Positions 27,599-37,022 of a DNA stretch of 64,000 nt are shown here, piece after piece. Every line of letters starts with the position of its first letter. Position 1 is the first letter of the stretch. The position numbers were made by a program, and so were the translations under genes. The DNA is from Brevibacillus reuszeri (lineage in GTDB: Bacteria > Bacillota > Bacilli > Brevibacillales > Brevibacillaceae). The notes under the pieces are model-generated. The model had not been told where the DNA came from. It did not search any database and worked only from the letters and a program-made list of their open reading frames with translations. Location of the stretch: assembly GCF_001187725.1 (NCBI RefSeq), contig NZ_LGIQ01000005.1, positions 619,148 to 683,147 of the forward strand, in the 5' to 3' direction.

Positions 27599-28822
27599 AT
27601 GAAGGCATCCCCGTATTGGATCATCAATGCCCGGTTGGAGAGCGGGTATGTGTGGGACCAAGGAGCCATCAGGGAAACGCAAACAGAGCTTTGCGATTTG
27701 CTGATTGAAAACGGGAAGATCACCCGGATTGAGCCCTCCAGTGAAATTTTGGAGGACGGGATTCCCAAGAAGGATGCAAAAGGCTTGCTCATTTTGCCAT
27801 CGATGGCAGAGAAGCACATTCATTTGGAAAAAACGTACTACGGCGGTTTATGGAAGGCGACGACACCCGTGAAAAACCTGTTTGAGCGTCATGCCGAGGA
27901 CAGAGGTCTTCTACCGATGTACCTGAAGCAAGCGCAGAACGGGGCGGAAAGCATCCTGTCGTTGCTCGTCCAGACCGGTGTCACACATGTTCGGACACAT
28001 TGTCACGTTGATCCGCAGGTAGGACTCGGATTTTTGGAGGGCATGCTTAAAGCATTCAACACGTTTGAAGATCGCTTGTCCTATGAGATAGTGGCGTTCC
28101 CCCATTACGGGATGCTTCGCACGGATGCCAAAAGCTACGTGCGTGAAGCGCTGCAAAGCGGAGCGACCCATGTGGGAGGCGTCGATCCAGGCGGGGTAGA
28201 CGGAGATATTGAGCGTTCACTGGCAACGATGATGGAGCTAGCAGTGGAAGCGGATGCCGACATTGATTTGCATCTGCATGACCCGGGCCATCTCGGGGTG
28301 TTTACGATCAAGCGCCTCGCTGCGATGACCGAGGAGGCTGGCTGGCAAGGACGCGTCACAGTAAGCCATGCACTCGGACTTGGCGATGTATCGCCGGAGG
28401 AAGCAAAAGAGGTAGCAGAGCGTCTCGCAGCATTAGGTATTTCCATTGCCTCAACCGTTCCGATCAACCGTCCGACCATCCCGATACCACTTCTGCATGA
28501 GGCAGGGGTAGCCGTGATGCTGGGGAACGACAGTCTGACAGATAACTGGACACCTTTTGGCAGTGGAGATTTGCTTGAAAAGGCAGGTCGACTCGCAGAG
28601 CGTTTCCGACTGACTGACGAGCGTATACTAGGTGTCGCTCTCGGTTTCGTCACAGAAGGGCGGATTCCGCTCGATGATGCAGGGAACAGGATTTGGCCAT
28701 TGATCGGAGACGAGGCGAGCCTGATGGCTGTCGAAGCCTCTTGTAGCGCCGAAGCTGTAGCCAGAAGGGCCAAACGCCGTGTCGTTCTCTATCAGGGAAC
28801 ACGGGTAGCTGGTGAGTGGTAA
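27599..28822 (+). CDS. AtzC-like amidohydrolase, paralog 2
   Basis: A 407-residue paralog of the preceding gene, 6 bp behind it with AAAGGAG as ribosome site. Motifs: HIHLEKTYYGG, THVRTHCHVDPQVG, GGVDPGGVDGDIERS, LHLHDPGHLG, VSHALGLGD and GNDSLTDNWTPFGSGD. Unlike the other four copies it has Glu instead of Asp before the conserved Lys (HLEK), a position lining the active site in AtzC-type enzymes. The metal ligands are intact. Divergence near the active site with conserved chemistry suggests a different but related substrate. Confidence 0.88.
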   Translation: MKASPYWIINARLESGYVWDQGAIRETQTELCDLLIENGKITRIEPSSEILEDGIPKKDAKGLLILPSMAEKHIHLEKTYYGGLWKATTPVKNLFERHAEDRGLLPMYLKQAQNGAESILSLLVQTGVTHVRTHCHVDPQVGLGFLEGMLKAFNTFEDRLSYEIVAFPHYGMLRTDAKSYVREALQSGATHVGGVDPGGVDGDIERSLATMMELAVEADADIDLHLHDPGHLGVFTIKRLAAMTEEAGWQGRVTVSHALGLGDVSPEEAKEVAERLAALGISIASTVPINRPTIPIPLLHEAGVAVMLGNDSLTDNWTPFGSGDLLEKAGRLAERFRLTDERILGVALGFVTEGRIPLDDAGNRIWPLIGDEASLMAVEASCSAEAVARRAKRRVVLYQGTRVAGEW

Positions 28823-28868
28823 GCTCTTTTTCGTTCCTACTTTCAAATGGAAAGGATGTCATGAATAG

Positions 28869-30089
28869 ATGTCTACAGCTTATTGGATAACCAATGTTCG
28901 TTTGGAGAGTGGATATCACAAAGAAAATGACAAGGTGGTTGCAACCGATACCGAGGTCGCTCACCTGCTGGTAGAGGGTGGACGCATCGCGCAAATCGTT
29001 TTCGGTGCTGATGTGCCGCAGACAGAGCTGCCTACGCAGGATGCACGAGGCCTGTTAGCGTTGCCGTCTTTTCGCGATATGCACATCCATATTGACAAAA
29101 CGTACTACGGTGGCCCATGGAAAGCGGTCACTCCGGTTAAAAATATTTTGGGCAGATTGGAAGAAGAAAGCACGCTAATGCCAAAGCTGCTGCCTACAGC
29201 GCAGGAGCGTGCGGAAAAAATGCTGGCATTGCTTCTGTCAGCAGGGTCTACCCAGATTCGTTCGCATTGCAACATCGATCCTTACATCGGTTTGAAAAAT
29301 CTCGAGGCGACAATGGCTGCCATAGAAACCTTTAGAGGCAAGCTGCAATGTGAGGTAGTCGCCTTCCCGCAGCAAGGTCTTTTGCGCAGCAATCAGGTGG
29401 AGAACATCCGCCAGGCGCTGAAAATGGGTGCGACTTACGTCGGTGGGGTCGATCCGGCAACGGTTGACCAAAATATCGAAAAGTCACTCGCAACTATTTT
29501 CGAGCTGGCAGTAGAAGCGAATGCACCAATCGATGTTCATTTGCACGACCCGGATCACCTGGGCATTTTCACCTTCAAGCGACTGGCGAAAATGACTGAA
29601 GAAGCAGGCTGGCAGGGACGCGTCACGATCAGTCATGCGAACTCCTTGGCTGATATCAGCCTGGAGGAAGCAGCAGATGTAGCTGAAATGCTGGCTGGGC
29701 TTGGCATTTCGATCACATCTACTGTTCCGGTCATCAAGCCGACCATTCCGATTCCGCTTTTGCATGAAAAGGGTGTGTCCGTTTCGCTCGGCGATGACAG
29801 CATCACGGATCACTGGTCCCCGTTTGGTCAGGGAGACAGCCTAGAAAAAGCGGGACGCTTGGCTGAGCGTTTCCGCATGCAGGATGAGCGCTCCCTGTCA
29901 CAAGCGCTGGGCTTTATTACGGGCGGCAAAACACCGCTGGATAGAGAAGGAAAACGTATGTGGCCAAATGTCGGGGATGAAGCGGACATCGTATTTGTCC
30001 ATGCAGCGTCTGCTGCCGAGGCAGTTGCCCGCCGCGCGCAGCGTCAGGCAGTCATGTTCCGTGGGAATGTGGTTTCGGGCGCTTTGTAA
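28869..30089 (+). CDS. AtzC-like amidohydrolase, paralog 3
   Basis: A 406-residue paralog, 46 bp after paralog 2. Motifs: MHIHIDKTYYGG, TQIRSHCNIDPYIG, GGVDPATVDQNIEKS, VHLHDPDHLG, ISHANSLADIS and GDDSITDHWSPFGQGD. The metal ligands are complete. The HVRTH segment of the other copies is QIRSH here. It shares with paralog 2 the TVPxxxPTIPIPLLHE loop that precedes the metal Asp, so these two look more closely related to each other than to paralog 1. It closes the operon before a terminator. Confidence 0.88.
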   Translation: MSTAYWITNVRLESGYHKENDKVVATDTEVAHLLVEGGRIAQIVFGADVPQTELPTQDARGLLALPSFRDMHIHIDKTYYGGPWKAVTPVKNILGRLEEESTLMPKLLPTAQERAEKMLALLLSAGSTQIRSHCNIDPYIGLKNLEATMAAIETFRGKLQCEVVAFPQQGLLRSNQVENIRQALKMGATYVGGVDPATVDQNIEKSLATIFELAVEANAPIDVHLHDPDHLGIFTFKRLAKMTEEAGWQGRVTISHANSLADISLEEAADVAEMLAGLGISITSTVPVIKPTIPIPLLHEKGVSVSLGDDSITDHWSPFGQGDSLEKAGRLAERFRMQDERSLSQALGFITGGKTPLDREGKRMWPNVGDEADIVFVHAASAAEAVARRAQRQAVMFRGNVVSGAL

Positions 30090-30103
30090 AGGAAGAAAGA
30101 ATG

Positions 30104-30140
30104 GAAAAAAGAGGCAGACCCTTTGGGGGGCCTCTTTTTT
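30104..30140 (+). terminator. Terminator of the amidohydrolase triplet
   Basis: GAAAAAAGAGGC pairs with GCCTCTTTTTTC around a 14-base loop ending in T6. Confidence 0.88.
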
Positions 30141-30167
30141 CTGCCTGGGCATAAAAACAACAGCAGT

Positions 30168-30539
30168 CTAGTGATAGGCTCCAAACTTACGATCTAGATC
30201 CTTGGCAATGGCCCAGCCTGCGGCTTCAATCATTGCAATACTAATAGTTGGAGCCACAACCTGACCTAAAATAGGAACGAATTTAGATAATTCTTTTGTT
30301 AATGTCTGAATCGGCTGCTTTAACATTGAATTTTTAATTCCAGTAATCGCCATAGCTTTAGCCGCTTCTTCTGTTAAATTACCTCCAAACACACTCGCTA
30401 AACTCATTGTCATCGTTGTCATCGCAACGATATCAGCTGCAATTCCAACACCGGGTACTGGAATCAAATTACCTCCGGCCGCTCCAATCGCTGCTGTATG
30501 TATAATCGCATGGCATTTTTTCTCTTGAGCACTTGTCAT
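30168..30539 (-). CDS. Small DUF697-like membrane protein
   Basis: A 123-residue protein with two hydrophobic helical stretches, including IPVPGVGIAADIVAMTTMTM (Gly/Pro-rich, like the YcjF/DUF697 hairpin) and FVPILGQVVAPTISIAMIEAAGWAI. The open frame continues 43 codons upstream, but the ATG at 30539 has AGAGGGTGA before it and the extra residues look non-coding. DUF697-type modules are often linked to GTPases or stress; no partner is next to it. The family call is tentative. Confidence 0.55.
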   Translation of the reverse strand: MTSAQEKKCHAIIHTAAIGAAGGNLIPVPGVGIAADIVAMTTMTMSLASVFGGNLTEEAAKAMAITGIKNSMLKQPIQTLTKELSKFVPILGQVVAPTISIAMIEAAGWAIAKDLDRKFGAYH

Positions 30540-30733
30540 TGCTTTCACCCTCTTAAGACCAACTTGATACGACAATTTGTTTTGACATTCGACTATTCCC
30601 ATCCAAATTCCTTTCCGGCTCATAGGCTTCGAAAGTTGAAATCCGCATACTGATGCCGGCAAATTCACGTTCTTGGAAAACGGGGAGTTAAAATATGGTA
30701 AAATGATCAGAGGAAAGACGGAGGTGAAAGAAA

Positions 30734-31795
30734 GTGAAGCGACTTTTTCTCTTCAGTCTCATTATGGTCATGAGTTTCATGACTGCTGCTTGTACAAGTA
30801 AACCAACAGTTGAGCTGGTTCATGTGTCCGCAGAAATCGTCAAAGACAAATCGGTAAGCGGACAAACAGGCATTATGGATGGAAACAAGGTAATGAAATA
30901 TGTTACCCCGACAGTTCTTTCTTACAAAATTCTGGTGAAAAACACGAGCAATCAAAAGATAGGTGATAGTAAGAAGCCGGTCAGGTTCAAACTCGCACCA
31001 AGTGATGAGCTCATATCAGTAGTAACAGAAACAGTTGGGTCAAATGTGCTGGATTTTGAGAAGATGAATGGCGGTTATACAGGGAATGGTGAGATTCTCA
31101 GTAACGGAACGGCAGAATATTCCCTTTTTTATGAATTGGGAACCGATGAGGATTTAGGTTCATATCAACAAATTCCCCTTTTGCCCTCCAAAGAAAAAAT
31201 GGATGAACTACAAAACAAAAAATTCGACGCTGTATTGATTCTCACGGTGGGCGAAGAAGAAATCGCTCGTTTTGACCTTCGGACGTATGCGACCGGATTG
31301 CCACCGGACATCCATCAAAAAGTGGAAAAGGAATTGGGAACGAAATTTGTAGTTCCTGTATTGGATCATTTTCAAGTCAAATTGGCAGAGATGATGTATC
31401 CTCCTCTTGTGAATAATGAAGTGATAGGAGATCGGCGGGTAGCAGTGATCGTCTACACGGATCAAAAAGGACCACTCATCGAATTGACCAACGAACAGAA
31501 GGAGCAGCTCGAAAAAAAGCAACGAAGGAAATTTTATTACGGAGAATATGAAGGCAAGCCATTGATCAGGATGGAGATCAGTAACGAGAAAAATTCGCTT
31601 TTTGATGCGAAGCTCCAACAAATTGAGGGTGTAGAGGTGGAGTACTCTTTTAAAGAGGTCGAGTCAGGGAATTACGGTGTGTATGCCTTTCAACTAGAGA
31701 GGAGTTCTTACTTCATCATCTTTCAAATTAGCGATAGATTTACAGATAAAGATGCTGTGGAGTTTATTCGGCGCATTCTCACTAATCACAAGTAA
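30734..31795 (+). CDS. Lipoprotein of unknown function
   Basis: A 353-residue secreted lipoprotein: signal peptide with lipobox TAAC (Cys about 20), then a largely beta-rich body. I recognise no family. The first 160 residues (LSYKILVKNTSNQKIG, FYELGTDEDLGSYQQIP) look like an immunoglobulin-like, DUF4352-type fold. The second half has FYYGEYEGKPLIRMEISNEK and IIFQISDRFTDKDAVEFIR. The start is GTG at 30734 behind GGAGGTGA. It is monocistronic. Confidence 0.75.
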   Translation: MKRLFLFSLIMVMSFMTAACTSKPTVELVHVSAEIVKDKSVSGQTGIMDGNKVMKYVTPTVLSYKILVKNTSNQKIGDSKKPVRFKLAPSDELISVVTETVGSNVLDFEKMNGGYTGNGEILSNGTAEYSLFYELGTDEDLGSYQQIPLLPSKEKMDELQNKKFDAVLILTVGEEEIARFDLRTYATGLPPDIHQKVEKELGTKFVVPVLDHFQVKLAEMMYPPLVNNEVIGDRRVAVIVYTDQKGPLIELTNEQKEQLEKKQRRKFYYGEYEGKPLIRMEISNEKNSLFDAKLQQIEGVEVEYSFKEVESGNYGVYAFQLERSSYFIIFQISDRFTDKDAVEFIRRILTNHK

Positions 31796-31938
31796 ATACT
31801 GCATAAAAGCTCTGTATGGGGGGAGCACTGTTATACGGGTGTGAAGCAACTTTGAGCATTACACGTTGGCGGATTTTTTGCGGATTATGGTTGCATCCTA
31901 AGGGATGTAATTTTGGAAGAAGGAGAGATGATAGTGCC

Positions 31939-33241
31939 ATGACCGAGACGAACAACGATTTGAATCTTTCAAATCATGATGTAGAGACCATGGCCATCGA
32001 ACAATTCAGACAGGCCGTTGAGGATAACAACCTGGAAGCTACTAGGCGCTTACTGCAGAGTCATCCAACACTTGTCACTCGGATTGACGAGCCATGGTTT
32101 ATTTTTGATACACCAGCGATTGTAATTGCTGCGTATAGAGGAAACCGTGAGATGGTTGACATATTGCTGGAGTACGGGGCGAACATCAATGTGAAAAGCA
32201 GTTGGTGGGCGGGAGGATTTGGTGTACTTCATCATGACCATCACGACTTATCCCGTTATCTGATTGAACGAGGAGCGCATGTCGATCCGCATGCTGCGGC
32301 TGCATTGGGAATGCTCGATATCCTGCAAAAGCTGGTGGAGATGGATCCGGACGTTGTTAATCAGCGTGGCCCAGATGGACAGGTTCCTCTGCATTATGCT
32401 GTTTCTCCCGAAGTCATCGACTTTCTGCTGGATCATGGGGCTGACATTGACAAGCGAGATATTGATCACAATAGTACGCCTGCTCAATATGCTGTCACTC
32501 ACCCAGAAAAATGCAGACATTTCATTAAGCGCGGTGCCCGGACGGATATATTCATGGCCTGCAAGCTGGGGGACAGCGAGCTTGTCCACAAAATTTTGCG
32601 GGAGAATCCGCATGCCCTTCAGACACAGGTGGGAAAAGGAGACTTTGTCGCCGTTGGTGGGCACATATATGAGTACAATATCGGTGTTGCTGTGAAGCCG
32701 ATCTTTCTTGCGGAGCGTTTGGGTCATGAAGACATGGTGGAGCTGATGCTGTCGTACAGTTCCATTGAGCAGAAATTCCTGCTTGCCTGCATGCGGGCGG
32801 ATACAGAGATTGTCTATAGCTTGCTCCAGGGAAATCAGGATATTGTCCGATCACTGGAGCCAGAAGAACAGAGCGTCATGGTTGATGCTGCGAGGGACCA
32901 TCATGCAGATGCGGTACGACTCATGTTAGAAGTTGGTTTTAAACGTGGATGCACGCCGCAATGATCATTCGATGACAGCCCTTCATCGTGCGGCTGAGCA
33001 TGGAGACGATGAAATCGTTCGACTGCTACTTGAACATGGTGCATCAATAGACATTCTGAATGAATTCGGCGGGACAGCACTAAATAGCTGTATATGGGGG
33101 TCACTTCATACTCGGGATTCAAAAGGGGATTATGCTGCTGTTGCAGAGAGCCTCATAGAAGCAGGGGTTAAGCTGCCAGACCAAGTAATGGGTAGTGAGA
33201 ATGTGAGGCAGGTTCTTATTCGGCACGGGGTACGGGCGTGA
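31939..33241 (+). pseudogene. Ankyrin-repeat protein gene with a single-base frameshift
   Basis: Two frames together encode one ankyrin protein of about 433 residues. The first (ATG at 31939, RBS GAAGGAGAG) has repeats such as TPAIVIAAYRGNREMVDILLEYGANINV and QVPLHYAVSPEVIDFLLDHGADID. It runs to LMLEVGF, then leaves frame and stops at 32964. The +1 frame continues NVDARRNDHSMTALHRAAEHGDDEIVRLL to 33241. The switch falls at TTTTAAAC (32937-32944); removing one A there restores GFNVDARRND, a normal repeat. Options are a true inactivating insertion, a sequencing error, or slippage on the homopolymer. Ankyrin proteins mediate protein contacts; the partner is unknown. Confidence 0.75.
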
Positions 33242-33278
33242 GAAGTTCCCTCCATGGATTGTAAAAGAGGAACAAAAA

Positions 33279-33330
33279 CGCGAACGAGCCCCATGACGCG
33301 AGTGAACTCGTTCGCGCTATTTTTATTCTT
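33279..33330. terminator. Bidirectional terminator
   Basis: A perfect 10-bp stem CGCGAACGAG / CTCGTTCGCG is followed by T-rich sequence on the right and preceded by A-rich sequence on the left. It lies between the convergent ankyrin and lipoprotein genes. Confidence 0.8.
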
Positions 33331-33877
33331 TTTTATTCGTTTCGTCGATCCAGGTGATCACGACCGTCGTCTTTCCCTTGTCTTCGTCGGGCTGGGATAC
33401 GATTTGCAAGGTTTGCTTATTGAGCGTGCCTGAATTCAGTGACATGTCATTCGTTACCGTTTCCATCGTGTTTTGGTAGCCGTTATCCTTCATAAATTTG
33501 CTGTACAACTGGCTGACATCGTTGACGGACATATCTGTGAAAAGTGTAACCATGACCGTATTTGTTCCGTCGATCGAGGATTTGACCGATCCGTCAATAG
33601 CCGCGTTATCAGGGAGGGGAACATCTTTCGGGAACGTATCTGGCAGTGTCTTGTCTGAGGTAATTTCAGTCTTTCCGCCATTCTCAGAATTGATGGTAAC
33701 TTTTTGATCAGTTGCTTCCACCTTGGAGCCATTGCTACTCTCGGCTGTTACGGACTTTCCATTATCCGAGATGGTCACACTTCCATCTGACGTCGTGATG
33801 GTTTTCGTGCTTCCACAAGCAGAAAGCACAGCAATACTTGCTACGACAAGCAGCAATACTACCCCAAATTTTTTCAT
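33323..33877 (-). CDS. Small lipoprotein, function unknown
   Basis: A 184-residue lipoprotein: signal peptide with lipobox LSAC (Cys about 21), then about 55 residues of Ser/Thr/Gly-rich short repeats (TTSDGSVTISDNGKSVT). A compact C-terminal domain follows, with DVPLPDNAAIDGSVKSS, VSQLYSKFMKDNGYQNT and TTVVITWIDET. This C-terminal pattern occurs in many small Bacillales lipoproteins, but I cannot name a function. Monocistronic, on the minus strand. Confidence 0.75.
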   Translation of the reverse strand: MKKFGVVLLLVVASIAVLSACGSTKTITTSDGSVTISDNGKSVTAESSNGSKVEATDQKVTINSENGGKTEITSDKTLPDTFPKDVPLPDNAAIDGSVKSSIDGTNTVMVTLFTDMSVNDVSQLYSKFMKDNGYQNTMETVTNDMSLNSGTLNKQTLQIVSQPDEDKGKTTVVITWIDETNKKE

Positions 33878-34113
33878 TTCCTCACCTATCCATTGATTTT
33901 CTAAGATCTCGTTCGATCACCAATAAGGTGCGATCTAAAAAAGAGTATATGACGATAAGGAAAAGTATGTCAATTCTCCCTGGATATATAAGTGGGGAGA
34001 AGTCGTACTGATTTTGAGCTGTAAGGATGGCTATGATAAACTTAATTCCATTCTTTTCAGTGAAGTGATGGTCTGGGGCAGGGCCCATTTTACATAGCGA
34101 AGGAGCGATATAT

Positions 34114-35322
34114 ATGGCACGTGTTTTATTTATTAATGCTGGATCAGAAGGACATGTCAATCCAACAGTTGGAGTGGTGAAAGAGCTCGTCTCGCGCGGA
34201 GAAGAGGTCGTCTACTTTTCAATAGAAGCTTATAGGGAACGTACAGAGAAGACGGGAGCTACTGTGCGAACATTTGATGGGCAGAAATTCATTAAAGCGT
34301 TCATATCGGGCGGAAGAAATTATTTACTCGAAAGGGTCAACGGTCTTTTGCATACGGCAGATGTTGTCATCCCTAGCGTTCTTGAACAGATCAAAGGAGA
34401 GCATTTTGATTACATGATCCACGATTCCATGTTTGGTTGTGGCCGGATGCTTGCCCAGATTCTAAAGCTTCCTGCCATTTGCTCCTGTACTTCTTTTGCA
34501 GAGACGAAGGAATCTTTTGCTCATACGCTGGAACAGCTTTCTGCGAGAATTCCTGCCGAAACATTGAATACGATACAAGATGAATATCACAGACTGACGA
34601 ACATGGTAAAAGAAAAATACGGAGTAGAGATCGATTCTCCGTATGAAGTTTTTTGTAATCCTGCACCACTTACAATCGTTTATACAGCGAGGGAGTTTCA
34701 GCCTTTTGGAGACACATTTGACGAGTCATACAAATTCGTAGGTCCATCCATTTCACCGCGATTCACGCAGGAAAGCTTTGATCTAGACGAAATCAAGGGT
34801 AAAAGCCCCATCTATATTTCTCTAGGTACTGTCATGAACCTAGCGGTTGATTTCTATCAGCTTTGTTTTCAGGCATTGGGGAACACCGATTGTACCATTG
34901 TCATGTCTATTGGAGATAAAGTGCAAATGGCTGATTTGGGTGAGATCCCCAAGAACTTCATTGTGAAAAGCTATGTTCCCCAAATTGAGGTACTACAAGA
35001 AACAAAACTATTTATAACACATGGTGGGATGAACAGCACGAATGAAGGTCTCTATTACGGGGTTCCGCTCATTGTAATCCCACTAAGCGCAGATCAACCA
35101 ATGATTGCTCGGCAGGTTGCCAAGATCGGAGCCGGCATCACCTTGCAAATGCAAAGCTTGACCGCGAATCAATTACGCGAAGGTGTAGATCATGTGTTAA
35201 GCGACTCATCCTTCAAACAAGCTGCATCAAATATTCGGGAGTCCTTCGGGCGATCAGGTGGATATCAGCAAGCAGTTGAAGAGATTTTGGAATATAAGGC
35301 GGCTGCAACCAGCGAAAAATAA
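34114..35322 (+). CDS. MGT/YjiC-type UDP-glycosyltransferase (GT1)
   Basis: A 402-residue soluble GT-B enzyme. The N-terminal acceptor domain opens ARVLFINAGSEGHVNPTVGVVKEL with the His that acts as catalytic base in this family. The C-terminal donor domain carries the macrolide-glycosyltransferase motif THGGMNSTNEGLYYGVPLIVIPLSADQ. YjiC-like enzymes glucosylate flavonoids, macrolides and other small hydrophobic acceptors, often as self-protection. ATG at 34114 with GAAGGAG. No biosynthetic genes surround it, so a detoxification role is inferred. Confidence 0.9.
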   Translation: MARVLFINAGSEGHVNPTVGVVKELVSRGEEVVYFSIEAYRERTEKTGATVRTFDGQKFIKAFISGGRNYLLERVNGLLHTADVVIPSVLEQIKGEHFDYMIHDSMFGCGRMLAQILKLPAICSCTSFAETKESFAHTLEQLSARIPAETLNTIQDEYHRLTNMVKEKYGVEIDSPYEVFCNPAPLTIVYTAREFQPFGDTFDESYKFVGPSISPRFTQESFDLDEIKGKSPIYISLGTVMNLAVDFYQLCFQALGNTDCTIVMSIGDKVQMADLGEIPKNFIVKSYVPQIEVLQETKLFITHGGMNSTNEGLYYGVPLIVIPLSADQPMIARQVAKIGAGITLQMQSLTANQLREGVDHVLSDSSFKQAASNIRESFGRSGGYQQAVEEILEYKAAATSEK

Positions 35323-35342
35323 ATCATAATGATCAAGTTTGA

Positions 35343-35380
35343 AAACTTTACTGACCGTAGATGTCAGTAAAGTTTTTTTA
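35343..35380 (+). terminator. Terminator of the glycosyltransferase gene
   Basis: AAACTTTACTGAC pairs with GTCAGTAAAGTTT around a 7-base loop, ending in T7. Confidence 0.9.
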
Positions 35381-35424
35381 TAGTGGGGGAGACCGATTCC
35401 TTCATTACAAAAGGAGTGTGCGCG

Positions 35425-36054
35425 ATGCATACAAGAAAAGTATACCTATACGTATTTGATACGATGGCAGACTGGGAGGCAGGCTATTTAATTGCGGAGC
35501 TAAACTCGGGAAGGTATTTTAAAAAAGGATTAGCGCCTTTAGAGGTGGTTGCAGTAGGCGTAAATAAAAATCCCGTGACCACAATGGGAGGAGTACAAAT
35601 TTTGCCTCGTATTTCAGTTGATGAGTGTACGCTGGAACGTACGGATGTTTTAGTGCTTCCAGGTGGAAATACTTGGCTAGAAGCAATTCACGAGCCTATT
35701 TTGAAAAAAGCTTCTATCTCCTTACACGAAGGTATAGTTGTTGCCGCGATATGTGGTGCAACATTGGGACTAGCAAAGATGGGAGTGTTAGACGCAAGAA
35801 GACACACTAGCAACGATCTGGAATATATGAAAATGTTTTCTCAGCATTATAGGGGAGACGCCTATTATGAAATGGAGCCAGCCGTAACGGATGGGAATTT
35901 AGTTACTGCATCAGGAACGGCTCCATTGGAATTTGCGATGCATGTATTGAAGTTGTTAGATGTATTTGCACCAGAGACATTAGATTCATGGTTCAATCTT
36001 TATCAGACGCATGAGCCCAAATACTTTTTCGCGTTAATGAATTCTATCAAATAA
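35425..36054 (+). CDS. DJ-1/PfpI-family protein (YdeA/YoaZ-like)
   Basis: A 209-residue class I glutamine-amidotransferase-like fold. The nucleophile elbow AAICGATLGLA carries the conserved Cys, preceded by the LVLPGGNTW strand with the oxyanion region; the YLYVFDTMADWEAG opening is typical of the YdeA/YoaZ subgroup. The ATG at 35425 follows AAAGGAG; the 14 upstream codons of the open frame overlap the terminator tail and are unlikely to be used. Family members are proteases, chaperones or glyoxalases; which one cannot be told here. Confidence 0.85.
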   Translation: MHTRKVYLYVFDTMADWEAGYLIAELNSGRYFKKGLAPLEVVAVGVNKNPVTTMGGVQILPRISVDECTLERTDVLVLPGGNTWLEAIHEPILKKASISLHEGIVVAAICGATLGLAKMGVLDARRHTSNDLEYMKMFSQHYRGDAYYEMEPAVTDGNLVTASGTAPLEFAMHVLKLLDVFAPETLDSWFNLYQTHEPKYFFALMNSIK

Positions 36055-36073
36055 CTTCATCCGAGGTGCTATT

Positions 36074-36862
36074 TTAGCTGGTAGCTGGTCGACCGACACT
36101 ATTATACATAAGCGGCGCTAGCCATACCATACCGGTTCCCCGATACACGTTGACCAGCCCTTCGCCCGAGGCGGCAGATCCCATTAAGGATTTCCCTGAC
36201 TTCTCAACGGTGAAGTTCAGCGAATTCGACCACATAAGTGCAAAGCTTCCATCGACTTTCAGCACATCATTCTGCAATTCGACTATGACAGCTTCTTCGG
36301 AAGGAATGGGCGCTTCCAATGCTAGAATGCCTCTCCCTTTGGCACTAAGATTGAACATGCCTTCATTGCCAAGAACCGCAGAGGAGATGGTCTTGCGCGC
36401 AGAGACTCCGAGCTCCAGTGTTCCCTCGGAAGCCAGGAACATGCCGTCCTCGAATACAATGTGGTCGTTGTCGACATCGATTAACCATATATGTTTATAG
36501 GTGGTTTCTAGCAGAATCGTACCGGTACCTTTGTAATGAGGCTTGATTGCACTGGTACCGGTCACTGTACTGGAAACGAGATTTCGCATCAAGCCCCCAA
36601 CACTTTTTATCCCTGTGGTTATGTCAATATTGCCAATCATATACTGCATGGCTCCTGCGCTCATCATGATCTCACTGTTATTGAGTTCGATCATCAGCTG
36701 CTTTTTGCGCATATTAGCCTGGTTCATGTAGAAGTTGGTTTGTGCCTCTGACAGTGTGTTGATGCTCAGATCCTCTTTATACTCAATGACCGTAAATCCG
36801 CCAAGCTGTCCCTTAATCACCACATTATCATTATCTTTTAGATTATGTATTTTAAAAGCCAT
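36074..36862 (-). CDS. AIM24-family protein
   Basis: A 262-residue beta-rich protein of the AIM24/TIGR00266 type. Repeated strands include VVIKGQLGGFTVIEYKEDLS, SAGAMQYMIGNIDI, GTGTILLETTYKHIWLIDV and the late EGLVNVYRGTGMVWLAP with the Gly-rich turn seen in the family. No signal peptide. The TTG at 36880 lies inside the ribosome site (TTGGAGG), so the ATG at 36862 is chosen. The bacterial role is unknown; some homologues are stress- or membrane-associated. Confidence 0.82.
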   Translation of the reverse strand: MAFKIHNLKDNDNVVIKGQLGGFTVIEYKEDLSINTLSEAQTNFYMNQANMRKKQLMIELNNSEIMMSAGAMQYMIGNIDITTGIKSVGGLMRNLVSSTVTGTSAIKPHYKGTGTILLETTYKHIWLIDVDNDHIVFEDGMFLASEGTLELGVSARKTISSAVLGNEGMFNLSAKGRGILALEAPIPSEEAVIVELQNDVLKVDGSFALMWSNSLNFTVEKSGKSLMGSAASGEGLVNVYRGTGMVWLAPLMYNSVGRPATS

Positions 36863-36981
36863 ATTGATGAATGCCTCCAATGACAGTTATTCTCTTAAAA
36901 GTTTGACAAATTTTCCTTCTATCATTCGGTATTCGACAAAAAGGTCAGGTTTCCTTGCCACTAAAGCACGACCTGAAAACA

Positions 36982-37015
36982 ATAAAAAAAGGCTTCGCCA
37001 AAAATCAGCGAAGCC
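36982..37015 (-). terminator. Terminator of AtzC-like paralog 4
   Basis: On the minus strand GGCTTCGC and GCGAAGCC pair around a 9-base loop and are followed by T7. Confidence 0.88.
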
Positions 37016-37022
37016 AACTTAC

